A stretch of DNA of 46,524 nucleotides. It comes from Fusobacterium sp. DD2. GTDB lineage: Bacteria > Fusobacteriota > Fusobacteriia > Fusobacteriales > Fusobacteriaceae. The stretch spans positions 1 to 46,524 of the forward strand of contig NZ_JADRHM010000010.1 of NCBI RefSeq assembly GCF_018205345.1, in the 5' to 3' direction. The position numbers and the translations under genes were made by a program. Below, in pieces: positions 8,230 through 16,264 of this stretch. The stretch's first letter is position 1, and each line of letters begins with the position of its first letter. The notes below the pieces were generated by a model that saw nothing but the letters and a program-made list of their open reading frames with translations, ran no database searches and was not told where the DNA came from.

Positions 8230-9453
8230 TTACCATCTGTTTGTGTTGCTGTCATCGCTTATATCAATAAAACGTTCGTTGTTTTTAAATGATTGTTTCT
8301 CATTTCCTTCCAGTCTCTTAAGGATAGCTCTGATTTCAGCTTTCTTCATATCCTCTTTGGATAACTTTTGAGTTTCCATCTCCTGTGGGACTCCTGACAT
8401 GGATTTTTCTTTTGATTTATCACTATTCATATCCTTATCAGGTTGTTGTTTTTCATTATTTTGTTGTTGATTTTGTTTATCTTGTTGCTGATTGTTCTTT
8501 TGATCCTGTTTATTGTTCTTTTGATTATCTTTATTATCCTTATTTTGTTGTTGATTTTGTTTATCTTGTTGCTGATTGTTCTTTTGATCCTGTTTATTGT
8601 TCTTTTGATTATCTTTATTATCCTTATTTTGCTGTTGATTTTGTTTATCCTGTTGTTGATTGTTATTTTGGCCTTGTTTATTGTCTTTTTGATTATCTTT
8701 ATTATCCTTATTTTGCTGTTGATTTTGTTTATCTTGTTGTTGGTTATTCTTTTGGTCCTGTTTATTTTCCTTCTGATTATCTTTGTTATCTTTATTTTGG
8801 TTTTGATCTTGTTTATCCTGTTGTTGGTTATTCTTTTGATCCTGTTTATTGTCTTTCTGATTTTCTTTGTTATCCTTATTTTGTTGTTGATCTTGTTTAT
8901 CTTGTTGTTGATTATTCTTTTGGTCTTGTTTGTTATCCTTCTGATTGTCTTTGTTATCTTTATTTTGCTGCTGATTTTGTTTATTCTGTTGTTGGTTATT
9001 CTTTTGGTCCTGTTTATTATCTTTGTTTTGCTCTTCATTAAGCATCTTAAGGACAATTTCGTAGTTTTTCTTAATATTTATATCTTCAGACTCCTTCATA
9101 CTCTCTTTATACTCTTCCAAAGCCTTAGTAAGAATTTCTTTCTTATCCTGACTCTTAGCAGAGGTATATACATAGGAATTTCCTTTTAGAAAACCATCTT
9201 TATATTTTGATTTTAAAAGTTCATCATACTTTTTTTCCTCGTAAAAAGACCTTAAAATATTCTTTTTCAATATATCAATATCTTTATCTTTTAAAATATG
9301 CTCATAAACTTTTCTGCTTTCATCAAATTTTTTATCTCTGAATTTTGAGTTTCCAGAGGAAATATTAAAATACAGTTTTGCATCTGGAATATTATTTAAA
9401 AAGAATGCTGAAGATACGATAAGTGCACCAATAGCTATAATCTTATTTCTCAT
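8230..9453 (-). CDS. BatC-like TPR protein with Gln/Asn/Lys/Asp repeat tract
   Basis: A 407-aa operon member in the position of batC/batE. It has one N-terminal transmembrane or signal segment (residues 5-20), then a short TPR-like helical region (about 28-138: SGNSKFRDKKFDESRKVYEH, ALEEYKESMKESEDINIKKN). Residues about 141-335 are a tandem 28-residue repeat made almost only of Q, N, K and D. The C-terminal tail (KAEIRAILKRLEGNEKQ) resembles the conserved end of BatC proteins. The ATG has AGAGGTGA upstream, and the gene overlaps batB by 11 nt. The low-complexity tract is probably disordered and periplasmic. No catalytic residues are visible. Confidence 0.85.
   Translation of the reverse strand: MRNKIIAIGALIVSSAFFLNNIPDAKLYFNISSGNSKFRDKKFDESRKVYEHILKDKDIDILKKNILRSFYEEKKYDELLKSKYKDGFLKGNSYVYTSAKSQDKKEILTKALEEYKESMKESEDINIKKNYEIVLKMLNEEQNKDNKQDQKNNQQQNKQNQQQNKDNKDNQKDNKQDQKNNQQQDKQDQQQNKDNKENQKDNKQDQKNNQQQDKQDQNQNKDNKDNQKENKQDQKNNQQQDKQNQQQNKDNKDNQKDNKQGQNNNQQQDKQNQQQNKDNKDNQKNNKQDQKNNQQQDKQNQQQNKDNKDNQKNNKQDQKNNQQQDKQNQQQNNEKQQPDKDMNSDKSKEKSMSGVPQEMETQKLSKEDMKKAEIRAILKRLEGNEKQSFKNNERFIDISDDSNTNRW
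8455..9030 (-). repeat. 84-bp in-frame tandem repeat inside the BatC-like gene
   Basis: The sequence recurs every 84 bp, encoding about six 28-residue units of the type QQDKQNQQQNKDNKD. The units from 8461-8544 and 8545-8628 are identical base for base, which indicates a recent duplication. The others differ by scattered substitutions. The unit is a multiple of three, so copy-number change would lengthen or shorten the tract without a frameshift. Confidence 0.92.
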
Positions 9454-10411
9454 CTCTCTTCACCTCTTTCAATAGATATCCAAGTACTATTAAAACTATT
9501 CCTATTCCTAAAGGAATCTGATAGTATTTTTTATAGTTCTTAATATTTTCGCTTCTGTTATTCTTTCTTTCAAGATTAGCTATATCATTTGAAAAATGAG
9601 AGGTTGTATCCTGAAGGTTATTAACCTCATAATATTTTCCTCCACCTTTTTCAGATATCTCTTTTAGGAAAGATGAGTTAAGTTTACTTATAACAGCAGA
9701 ACCAGAGTTGTCTTTGATAAATCCAACTTTCTGTCCATTTTTATATTCTGGAATAATAGTTCCACCATTAGTTCCAACTCCAACAGCATATACATTTATC
9801 TTGTGCTCTTTTATAAAATCCAGGGATTTTTTATCAAAATCTCCACCATCTGAGAGTATAAGCACTGTTTTATTACTACTTTGAATCTCTTCAAATGATT
9901 TTTCAGCAAGCTCTAAAGCCTGGTAAAGCTGTGTACCTCCACCAGATATAAGGTTACTGTCAAGAGCATTTATATAGTTTTTAGTAATACCATAGTCATC
10001 TGTAAGTGGCATCTGAATATATGCACTGTCAGAAAATGGTATAAATCCTATTCTATCTCCTTTTAATTGAGAGATAATATTTCCAAGAACCTTCTTTGTC
10101 ATTTCCAATCTGTTAGGATATACATCTTCAGTCATCATAGATCTTGATGTATCAATTAATGCATAGATATTCAATCCCTTAACTTTTATCTCCTCATCAT
10201 CTAACTGTTTTTGTGGAGAAAGAAGGGCAACTACCACTAGAAGTGCTCCAAGTACCAGAAAGACTCCTTTAATTATAGCAATAAATCTATTATCCCGCAT
10301 TTCAAGATAGTGTAAAATCTTTCTTCTTTTCTTCATACCAAAAATATATATAAAGAGGAGAAGAATCGGGAAAATTATAAATATCATATTATTTAAACTT
10401 CCAAGTTCCAT
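9443..10411 (-). CDS. batB: BatB, von Willebrand factor A membrane protein
   Basis: A 322-aa membrane protein of the MoxR/Bat system. It has two N-terminal helices (about 8-25 and 45-65), a VWA domain with an intact MIDAS motif DTSRS (87-91), and a C-terminal helix (about 297-313). The conserved PNRLEMTKKVLGNII and ILSDGGD segments fit BatA/BatB. The domain should bind a divalent metal and protein partners outside the inner membrane. GAGGTG precedes its ATG. It lies 13 bp after batA and overlaps the BatC-like gene. Confidence 0.92.
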   Translation of the reverse strand: MELGSLNNMIFIIFPILLLFIYIFGMKKRRKILHYLEMRDNRFIAIIKGVFLVLGALLVVVALLSPQKQLDDEEIKVKGLNIYALIDTSRSMMTEDVYPNRLEMTKKVLGNIISQLKGDRIGFIPFSDSAYIQMPLTDDYGITKNYINALDSNLISGGGTQLYQALELAEKSFEEIQSSNKTVLILSDGGDFDKKSLDFIKEHKINVYAVGVGTNGGTIIPEYKNGQKVGFIKDNSGSAVISKLNSSFLKEISEKGGGKYYEVNNLQDTTSHFSNDIANLERKNNRSENIKNYKKYYQIPLGIGIVLIVLGYLLKEVKRDEK

Positions 10412-10424
10412 TTTTCACCTCTTT

Positions 10425-11384
10425 TTATGGAATTCTAATATATCTTAAATATTCTAAAAAAGCTCCAATTATAAGTAGTAAAAGAGATAGGATAAGTATA
10501 TTTTCGTATATCTCTATATGCTCATAATAGGTTCTTCCATCAATTTTTGATTTTTCCAACTGGTCTATTTTATTAAAAATAGTTTCAAATTCTTTTTCAT
10601 TACTTGCTCTGAAATATGCACCATTAGTTGTAGAAGCAATCTCTCTTAAGAGATTTTCATCAAGCTCTGTATTTTTTACAGTTCCAAATCCATAAGAAAA
10701 TTCCTTTGCTCCAATACCAATAGTATAGACTTTTATTCCCAATTCCTTAGCAATATTTGCTGCTCCCATTGGGCTCATCTCTCCTGAGTTATTCTCACCA
10801 TCTGTCATAAGAATTACTACTTTAGATTTTGCATCAGAGTTCTTAAGTCTGTTAAGAGAAATTCCAAGTCCCATTCCAATAGCAGTTCTGTTGTTACTTG
10901 TAATATCTTCAGTTGTAATTTTAGATGTTATATCTTTTACTACATTGTGGTCAAATGTCAATGGAACCTTTGTATAGGCATCTCCACCAAATACCACAAG
11001 TGATATTCTGTCATTTGGTCTCTTATCAATAAATTTACCTAGAAGTTCCTTTGCAACTTCAAGTCTGTTTGGGGTAAAATCCTGCTGCATCATTGAATTT
11101 GAAAGGTCTAATGCTACTACTATATCAATACCGTTTTTCTTGATTATCTTGTTTTCAGATGTCATCTGAGGTCTTGCAAGGGCAATAATCATCAAAATGA
11201 TAGATGTTAGTATCATAAGTTTTCCAAGTAAGTATTTTTTACTTTTAACTTTAAATTTTCTAACTGGCTTTATTCCTGGTATCTTAATTCCACCTGTATT
11301 TCTTAATTTATAAAATAAAAAAATAACTAAAGGAATAAGTAGTAGAAAATAAGGTGAGGCAAATCTAAATGTCATGTTTTTCAC
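10425..11384 (-). CDS. batA: BatA, von Willebrand factor A membrane protein
   Basis: Paralogue of the following BatB, 319 aa. It has helices at about 10-26 and 53-70, a VWA domain with MIDAS DLSNS (93-97), PNRLEVAKELLGKFI, and VILMTDGENNSGEM carrying a further metal-site Asp. A C-terminal helix lies at about 288-308. In the family BatA and BatB are thought to form membrane complexes used with MoxR ATPases. The start overlaps the end of the upstream partner gene by 20 nt, a sign of tight operon packing. Confidence 0.92.
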   Translation of the reverse strand: MKNMTFRFASPYFLLLIPLVIFLFYKLRNTGGIKIPGIKPVRKFKVKSKKYLLGKLMILTSIILMIIALARPQMTSENKIIKKNGIDIVVALDLSNSMMQQDFTPNRLEVAKELLGKFIDKRPNDRISLVVFGGDAYTKVPLTFDHNVVKDITSKITTEDITSNNRTAIGMGLGISLNRLKNSDAKSKVVILMTDGENNSGEMSPMGAANIAKELGIKVYTIGIGAKEFSYGFGTVKNTELDENLLREIASTTNGAYFRASNEKEFETIFNKIDQLEKSKIDGRTYYEHIEIYENILILSLLLLIIGAFLEYLRYIRIP

Positions 11385-12084
11385 CTCTTAATCTTTCGTA
11401 AATGGCTTTTACTTTAGTTATACTTTCATCTTTAATATTTTCTTTTTCATCTGAAAATTTATAGTTATCTAAGAAAAGTAAAAAGTCAATGTCCTCTTTA
11501 GTTATAGGATCAGACACTACATAGATTCCATTTGTAAAGTGTGTTCCAAGTTTGCTATCAATATACTCTCTTATTGCAAGGCTTATTTCAAATGGCCAAT
11601 TATCATCATCAATATTTGCCATTCTATCTGAGTATTTTTCATCAGGAGAGAGTATCTTCTCATTTCTTTTAAATTTAACAAGTGATAACAGATATCCGAT
11701 AGATAATATTGCTACCGCACCTGAGATAACCATTGTATATGGAAATCTAATATTTGAAGGCTTGGTATTGCTGTTATCAGAAAGATTTGGATAAATCTCC
11801 TTATCTTTATCTGTAATTACACTTTTAGTATCAATTATAAGTTTTTTATTTCCTATATTTAAAATTGTTTCTCCAGGAGTAAAGCTTCTGAATTTTACAA
11901 CATACTTATCATTATCTTTCTCTATTGAATCAAGGTCTAATTTGCTTTTTTCAAAGGCTTTTGATATCTCCTCTCTACTGCTTCCATCTATCTCAATAGT
12001 GATAGGTGTTCCTACATTTATATCTTTTCCAAAAATTGAAATAGACAGTACAAATAGAGCAGCCAGATTTATTATTTTTCTCAT
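11365..12084 (-). CDS. Bat-operon membrane partner (DUF4381-like arrangement)
   Basis: A 239-aa protein with a Sec signal (residues 1-19), a small beta-rich extracytoplasmic domain (about 20-90), one transmembrane helix (about 118-138) and a cytoplasmic helical tail (about 150-239, ISLAIREYIDSKLGTHFTNG). The layout matches the small anchored proteins found between DUF58 and batA in other Bat operons. I assign it by architecture and position rather than by a diagnostic motif. It overlaps the DUF58 gene by 4 nt and batA by 20 nt. Confidence 0.7.
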   Translation of the reverse strand: MRKIINLAALFVLSISIFGKDINVGTPITIEIDGSSREEISKAFEKSKLDLDSIEKDNDKYVVKFRSFTPGETILNIGNKKLIIDTKSVITDKDKEIYPNLSDNSNTKPSNIRFPYTMVISGAVAILSIGYLLSLVKFKRNEKILSPDEKYSDRMANIDDDNWPFEISLAIREYIDSKLGTHFTNGIYVVSDPITKEDIDFLLFLDNYKFSDEKENIKDESITKVKAIYERLRGEKHDI

Positions 12085-12893
12085 AAACGCCTCCTTCTTT
12101 TGAAGTAGTTGGCAAGTTTTACAACATAGTTTTCATCAGTATATATTGTCAATATTGTTTTAGGGTAATCTTCACTGATATCGTAGTTCTTATTGAAATT
12201 TTCAATTACAATCTGTTCATCTGTTTCAGAGTCTTCCAATGTAAAAATTGCACCTTTTGGAAGTGTTTCAAATTTCCTGTCAGCAATTCTTATTGGTATA
12301 ATATCATGCCTAATCTTTGTTAAATTGATTGGTTTTTCATAATCTTTATCAATGAAGTCTGAGATTAGAAACACAATAGAACGCTGTTTTGACATCTTAT
12401 TAAATGCATATAATACATTTGCAATATCAGTTCCATTGCTTTTTGGTTCAATACTTAAAAGGGTATCAAGGATTATAAGCCCCTGTTTCTTTCCTTTTTT
12501 TACAGGTATTATTTTTTCAATCTTATCTGTAAAAAATATTGCTCCAACCTTATCGTTGTTTTTAATGGCACTGAATGCAAGAGTTCCTACAATCTGAGTA
12601 ATCAAATCTCTTTTTGCTATAAAGTCATTTGATTTGGATACGTCTATTAAAAGGTATATAGACATCTCTCTTTCCTCTGTAAACTGCTTGATATATGTCT
12701 TTCTTTGTCTTGCACTTACTTTCCAGTCAATTTTCTTTACATCATCACCTGGTGCGTATCTTCTTATATCTGAAAACTCCATCCCATTCCCTTTAAAATA
12801 TGAACGGTAGTTACCACTGAATATCTCATTAGCAAGTAGTGTTGAAGATATCTCTATTTTTTTTATTTTCTTTAATATCTCTTCTTTCTTCAT
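12081..12893 (-). CDS. DUF58 protein (VWA-like, MoxR-associated)
   Basis: A 270-aa cytoplasmic protein of the DUF58 family, nearly always encoded beside MoxR ATPases. The hallmark DVKKIDWKVSARQR lies at about residues 51-64. A VWA-like domain follows with DVSKS (84-88) as a degenerate MIDAS. FSDIRRYAPGDD precedes it, as is typical. It sits 11 bp downstream of the moxR gene and overlaps the next gene by 4 nt. It is presumed to be an adaptor or client of the ATPase. Confidence 0.92.
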   Translation of the reverse strand: MKKEEILKKIKKIEISSTLLANEIFSGNYRSYFKGNGMEFSDIRRYAPGDDVKKIDWKVSARQRKTYIKQFTEEREMSIYLLIDVSKSNDFIAKRDLITQIVGTLAFSAIKNNDKVGAIFFTDKIEKIIPVKKGKKQGLIILDTLLSIEPKSNGTDIANVLYAFNKMSKQRSIVFLISDFIDKDYEKPINLTKIRHDIIPIRIADRKFETLPKGAIFTLEDSETDEQIVIENFNKNYDISEDYPKTILTIYTDENYVVKLANYFKRRRRL

Positions 12894-12904
12894 AACTGCC
12901 CTCC

Positions 12905-13867
12905 TTATGGAAGTTCAACAGTTTCCATTATATTAGTAATTACATTTTCAACATCTAATCCCTCAGCTTCAGCTTCATATGTAAGGATTATTCTATGACG
13001 TAATATATCGAAAATTACCTTTTTAATATCCTGTGGTATTACATATGATCTTCCTTCTAAAAATGCATTTGCTTTACTTGCTATAACCAGTGCAATAGAG
13101 GCTCTTGGTGAAGCTCCACAAGTGATATATTGATTTTTTTCTCTTGTTTTAAATATTATATTAAGTATATAGTCAACAAGTTTTTCATCTATTGTTATCT
13201 TTTTAATAAGTTCTTTTATCTCGTTTATCTTTTCTTTATTTAATACCTCATTTATCTCGATTCCATCATAATCTTTTTCTGTAGTCAGTAAATCAAGTAT
13301 TTGCTTTTCTTCTTCAATTGTAGGATACTCTATTTTTACCTTCATCAAAAATCTGTCCTGTTGAGCTTCAGGTAATGGATATGTACCATCCTGTTCAATT
13401 GGGTTTTGTGTAGCAAGTACTATAAATGGTCTATCAAGTTTGAATGTGTTATTTGCAATTGTTATCTGCTTTTCCTGCATAGCTTCCAAAAGCGCTGATT
13501 GAACTTTTGCAGGGGCTCTGTTTATCTCATCTGCAAGGACAATATTTGCAAATATTGGTCCCTTTTTAGTATAGAACTCTCCAGTCTTTTCATTGTATAT
13601 CTCAGTACCTATAATGTCACTTGGTAAAAGGTCCGGTGTAAATTGAATTCTTGAAAATGAAAGTCCTAAAGTTTGTGCTAAAGTGTTAACAGTTAAAGAC
13701 TTAGCAAGTCCTGGTAGACCTTCCAGTAAAATATGATTACCTGTGAATATTCCTATAAGAATCTTTCTTATCATATCTTTTTGTCCAACTATCTTTTTTT
13801 GAATCTCTTGTTCCAATTTCATTATTGTCTGTTGTTCAGCTTCAATTGATGTTTTTAACTCTTCCAT
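12905..13867 (-). CDS. MoxR-family AAA+ ATPase
   Basis: AAA+ chaperone-like ATPase (320 aa), proposed to remodel or insert metal into VWA-domain partners such as BatA and BatB. Walker A is GLPGLAKS (residues 50-57), Walker B is LADEINRAP (111-119), and the sensor-1 region is FIVLATQNPIEQDGTYPLPEAQ. The MoxR lid follows (CGASPRASIAL). AAGGAGG lies upstream of the ATG. It is the first gene of the run ending at DUF4250. It is separated by 78 bp from the aminotransferase gene upstream, with no clear terminator between them, so the two may be cotranscribed. Confidence 0.95.
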   Translation of the reverse strand: MEELKTSIEAEQQTIMKLEQEIQKKIVGQKDMIRKILIGIFTGNHILLEGLPGLAKSLTVNTLAQTLGLSFSRIQFTPDLLPSDIIGTEIYNEKTGEFYTKKGPIFANIVLADEINRAPAKVQSALLEAMQEKQITIANNTFKLDRPFIVLATQNPIEQDGTYPLPEAQQDRFLMKVKIEYPTIEEEKQILDLLTTEKDYDGIEINEVLNKEKINEIKELIKKITIDEKLVDYILNIIFKTREKNQYITCGASPRASIALVIASKANAFLEGRSYVIPQDIKKVIFDILRHRIILTYEAEAEGLDVENVITNIMETVELP

Positions 13868-13945
13868 ATATTCCTCCTTAATAAATTTAATTTACATAAA
13901 ACTTAGACGATATAAAAAGTGTTTTAGTTTTAATAAGATTTTCTT

Positions 13946-15082
13946 TTATAAAGCAGATATATTTTTTATTGCAGAAATTGCATAGTCAACTTCTTTAAAT
14001 GTATTAAAAAAAGAAAAACTAAATCTTACAGCTCCCTGTTTTGTTGTCCCTAAGGCATTATGCATTAAAGGTGCACAGTGCCCACCTGCTCTACAGGCAA
14101 TCCCGTAGCTTTCTATAAGCTCCTGTTCGACCTCACCTGAGTCATATTCTCCAATATTGAAGGTAACAATAGGTGAACGGTTAAAATCACTGAAATCACC
14201 ATAAATAACGACTCCTGGAATATCTTTAATACCATTATAGAAACGTTTCATAAGATTTATCTCATGATTTCTTATATTATCAAGACCTGTTTTCTTAATA
14301 AAATCCACTCCAGCTGATAGCCCTACTATTCCATGTCCATTTAATGTTCCAGCTTCAAGGTGTGTAGGCATGATCTCAGGCTGAGTTCTACTATAAGTCT
14401 GTATTCCTGTTCCACCTGATTTTAGTGGACGGATAACTATTCCTTCTTTTACATATATTCCTCCAGTACCTTGTGGACCATATAGGCTTTTATGTCCTGT
14501 AAAGCAAAGTACATCTATTCCAATATCCTCTACATCTATTGGGAATATTCCAGCAGATTGAGAAGCATCTACTACTAGTATAAGGTTATATTTTTTACAT
14601 ATTTTAGATATTTTTTTTAGATCTACCAGGTTACCTGTAAGGTTTGAACTGTGAGTACAGATAATCCCTTTAGTTTTAGGATTAATATTTTTTTCTATAG
14701 TCTCATAAAGTAAGACACCATTTTTATCAGTATTAATCATAGTTGCAGTTACACCTTTATTTTGGATCTCATATAAAGGCCTCAGGACAGAGTTGTGCTC
14801 CATCACTGTAGAGATAACATGATCTCCAGGGTTAAATAATCCTTTGATAGCTGTATTTAGAGCTTCAGTAGAATTTGATGTAAATGCAAGTCTACTTGAA
14901 TCTTTTATTCGAAAAAAAGAAGCTATATTTTCTCTCGCATTGTATATTGCTCTGCTAGATGAAAGAGAAACACTATTTCCTCCACGTCCAGCATTTCCAA
15001 GATGAGTCATAGCATTTATAACTGCATCTATTACCTCTTTAGGCTTGTGCATTGTAGTTGCAGCATTATCAAAATATATCAT
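13946..15082 (-). CDS. Class V aminotransferase / cysteine desulfurase-family protein
   Basis: PLP-dependent enzyme of 378 aa, of the single-gene cysteine desulfurase-like subgroup (NifS/SufS relatives). YFDNAATT opens the protein. THSSNLTGN and VVDASQSAG (PLP Asp) follow, and GHKSLYGPQGTGG holds the Schiff-base Lys. The C-terminal loop RAGGHCAPLMH carries the active-site Cys. No IscU/SufU scaffold is nearby, so a role in Fe-S assembly, tRNA thiolation or selenium metabolism cannot be chosen. The start is the ATG at 15082 with GGAGG 8 nt upstream; an in-frame TTG 15 nt upstream is part of that ribosome-binding site. Confidence 0.88.
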   Translation of the reverse strand: MIYFDNAATTMHKPKEVIDAVINAMTHLGNAGRGGNSVSLSSSRAIYNARENIASFFRIKDSSRLAFTSNSTEALNTAIKGLFNPGDHVISTVMEHNSVLRPLYEIQNKGVTATMINTDKNGVLLYETIEKNINPKTKGIICTHSSNLTGNLVDLKKISKICKKYNLILVVDASQSAGIFPIDVEDIGIDVLCFTGHKSLYGPQGTGGIYVKEGIVIRPLKSGGTGIQTYSRTQPEIMPTHLEAGTLNGHGIVGLSAGVDFIKKTGLDNIRNHEINLMKRFYNGIKDIPGVVIYGDFSDFNRSPIVTFNIGEYDSGEVEQELIESYGIACRAGGHCAPLMHNALGTTKQGAVRFSFSFFNTFKEVDYAISAIKNISAL

Positions 15083-15214
15083 ATAAAAGACCTCCAATAA
15101 TAAAGTATGTTCATATTTAGTTTAACACAGTACAGAACAGTAGTAAAGTTTTAATAGATTTGCTACATTATATATAGTCCGATAATCATATAGAATAAAA
15201 AAGATTTATATATT

Positions 15215-15243
15215 TTGAAAAAAACTTAAAAATAAACTATAAT
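15215..15243 (+). promoter_or_regulatory. Sigma-70-type promoter of the exported-protein gene
   Basis: TTGAAA (15215-15220), 17 bp, TATAAT (15238-15243). It lies 31 bp upstream of the ATG at 15274. The intervening leader holds AGGAGGTGG as ribosome-binding site. Confidence 0.8.
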
Positions 15244-15273
15244 GATATTATAGAGTATAGGAGGTGGAAACTA

Positions 15274-16050
15274 ATGTATAAATACTTACTTATATTTCTC
15301 ATTACCTTTGCATCCAGCTATAGTTATCAGATGATTTTTCCAATTACTGAAACTGAGAACTATTTTATAGATGATAAAGAGATTACATTGGAAGACCCAT
15401 CTTTTAGAAATAAAGAGCTTATAACTGAGGACAGATTAAAAGAGATTATAGAAGCAGCTAAAAGTGCACCTCTACCAGAGGAAAATGTGGATACTCATAA
15501 AAAGCAATTTTTAACTGTTCATGACTCTTTTGCAGATAAAACAGATATTAAACTTTTACATGATCTTGAGAGTACTTTTGATAAATACAACTTTTCTACT
15601 AAAAGCCAGGATATACATGTAGGAAGAATAAATGCTAATGAGTTCACCTCAGATAGAATAATAGATAATGGGGAAATAGGAGTTGGAATCTCATATAAAG
15701 AGAATGAGAATAATAAACATCTGGAGAGAAAAAAGGATGATTCAGAGGATTGGAATTATACCCCTGTATATGCAACTGGAAAATATAAGATAAGTGAAGG
15801 GGAAGATAATGTAAAATACCTTAAAGTTAATTTAGGTTACTCTTTTAAAGAGTTGAAAAAGGATGAAAGAAAAGACACAGATGACAGAATCCAAGGTGGT
15901 ATATATTATGGAGTCGGTGGTGGAGTTGACTATCGTGATATGTCTGTTGGTCTTATGTATCAGGTAAATAAAGATGGAATCGAAAATAATAAGATGCATA
16001 AGGATGATTCGAGAGTTACCTTTTCTGTAGATTATAAGTTAGGGGAATAA
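15274..16050 (+). CDS. Exported protein of unknown function
   Basis: A 258-aa protein not recognised as a known family. It has a Sec signal peptide (about residues 1-18, ending SSYSYQ) and no lipobox. The middle (about 30-120) is charged and probably helical. The C-terminal 130 residues alternate like beta-strands: GEIGVGISYKE, YLKVNLGYSFKEL, GGIYYGVGGGVDYRDMSVGL, RVTFSVDYKL. This suggests a small outer-membrane or periplasmic beta structure. Its own strong promoter lies just upstream, and a repeat copy begins 9 nt after its stop codon. Confidence 0.75.
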   Translation: MYKYLLIFLITFASSYSYQMIFPITETENYFIDDKEITLEDPSFRNKELITEDRLKEIIEAAKSAPLPEENVDTHKKQFLTVHDSFADKTDIKLLHDLESTFDKYNFSTKSQDIHVGRINANEFTSDRIIDNGEIGVGISYKENENNKHLERKKDDSEDWNYTPVYATGKYKISEGEDNVKYLKVNLGYSFKELKKDERKDTDDRIQGGIYYGVGGGVDYRDMSVGLMYQVNKDGIENNKMHKDDSRVTFSVDYKLGE

Positions 16051-16059
16051 AATAAAAAA

Positions 16060-16254
16060 GGCTGTTGTATTTTTAAAACTGTAAAAATAAAATTCTTGGC
16101 ATTAGAAATTGTTTCGTTATTTATGCAGCGAAACAGAATACAGAAAATTTGACTGCTTGAACGCAGTGAGTTTCAAATTTTCTTTCCGTAAGCAAAATAA
16201 ATAGAAAGAATTTATAGCTTAGAGAATTTTATCTTTTACAAATTAGCAACAGCC
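16060..16254 (+). repeat. Palindromic ~200-bp intergenic repeat, copy 3
   Basis: The ends are GGCTGTTGTA and AGCAACAGCC. Same orientation as copy 1. It fills the gap between two convergent genes: 9 nt from the stop of the plus-strand exported protein and 10 nt from the stop of the minus-strand reductase. T-runs flank the stem on both strands. Confidence 0.9.
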
Positions 16255-16264
16255 TCTTTTTATA

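Noticed and set aside
8385-9189. Three further long open frames across the BatC-like repeat tract, two on the plus strand and one in another minus frame
   Set aside because: They are open only because the 84-bp repeat lacks stop codons in those frames. Their products are monotonous (Ile/Leu/Phe or Lys/Ile/Asn) with no ribosome-binding site or domain.
15127-15142. Direct repeat ACAGTA spaced by 10 bp upstream of the class V aminotransferase gene
   Set aside because: Too short and not clearly placed relative to a promoter; it could occur by chance.
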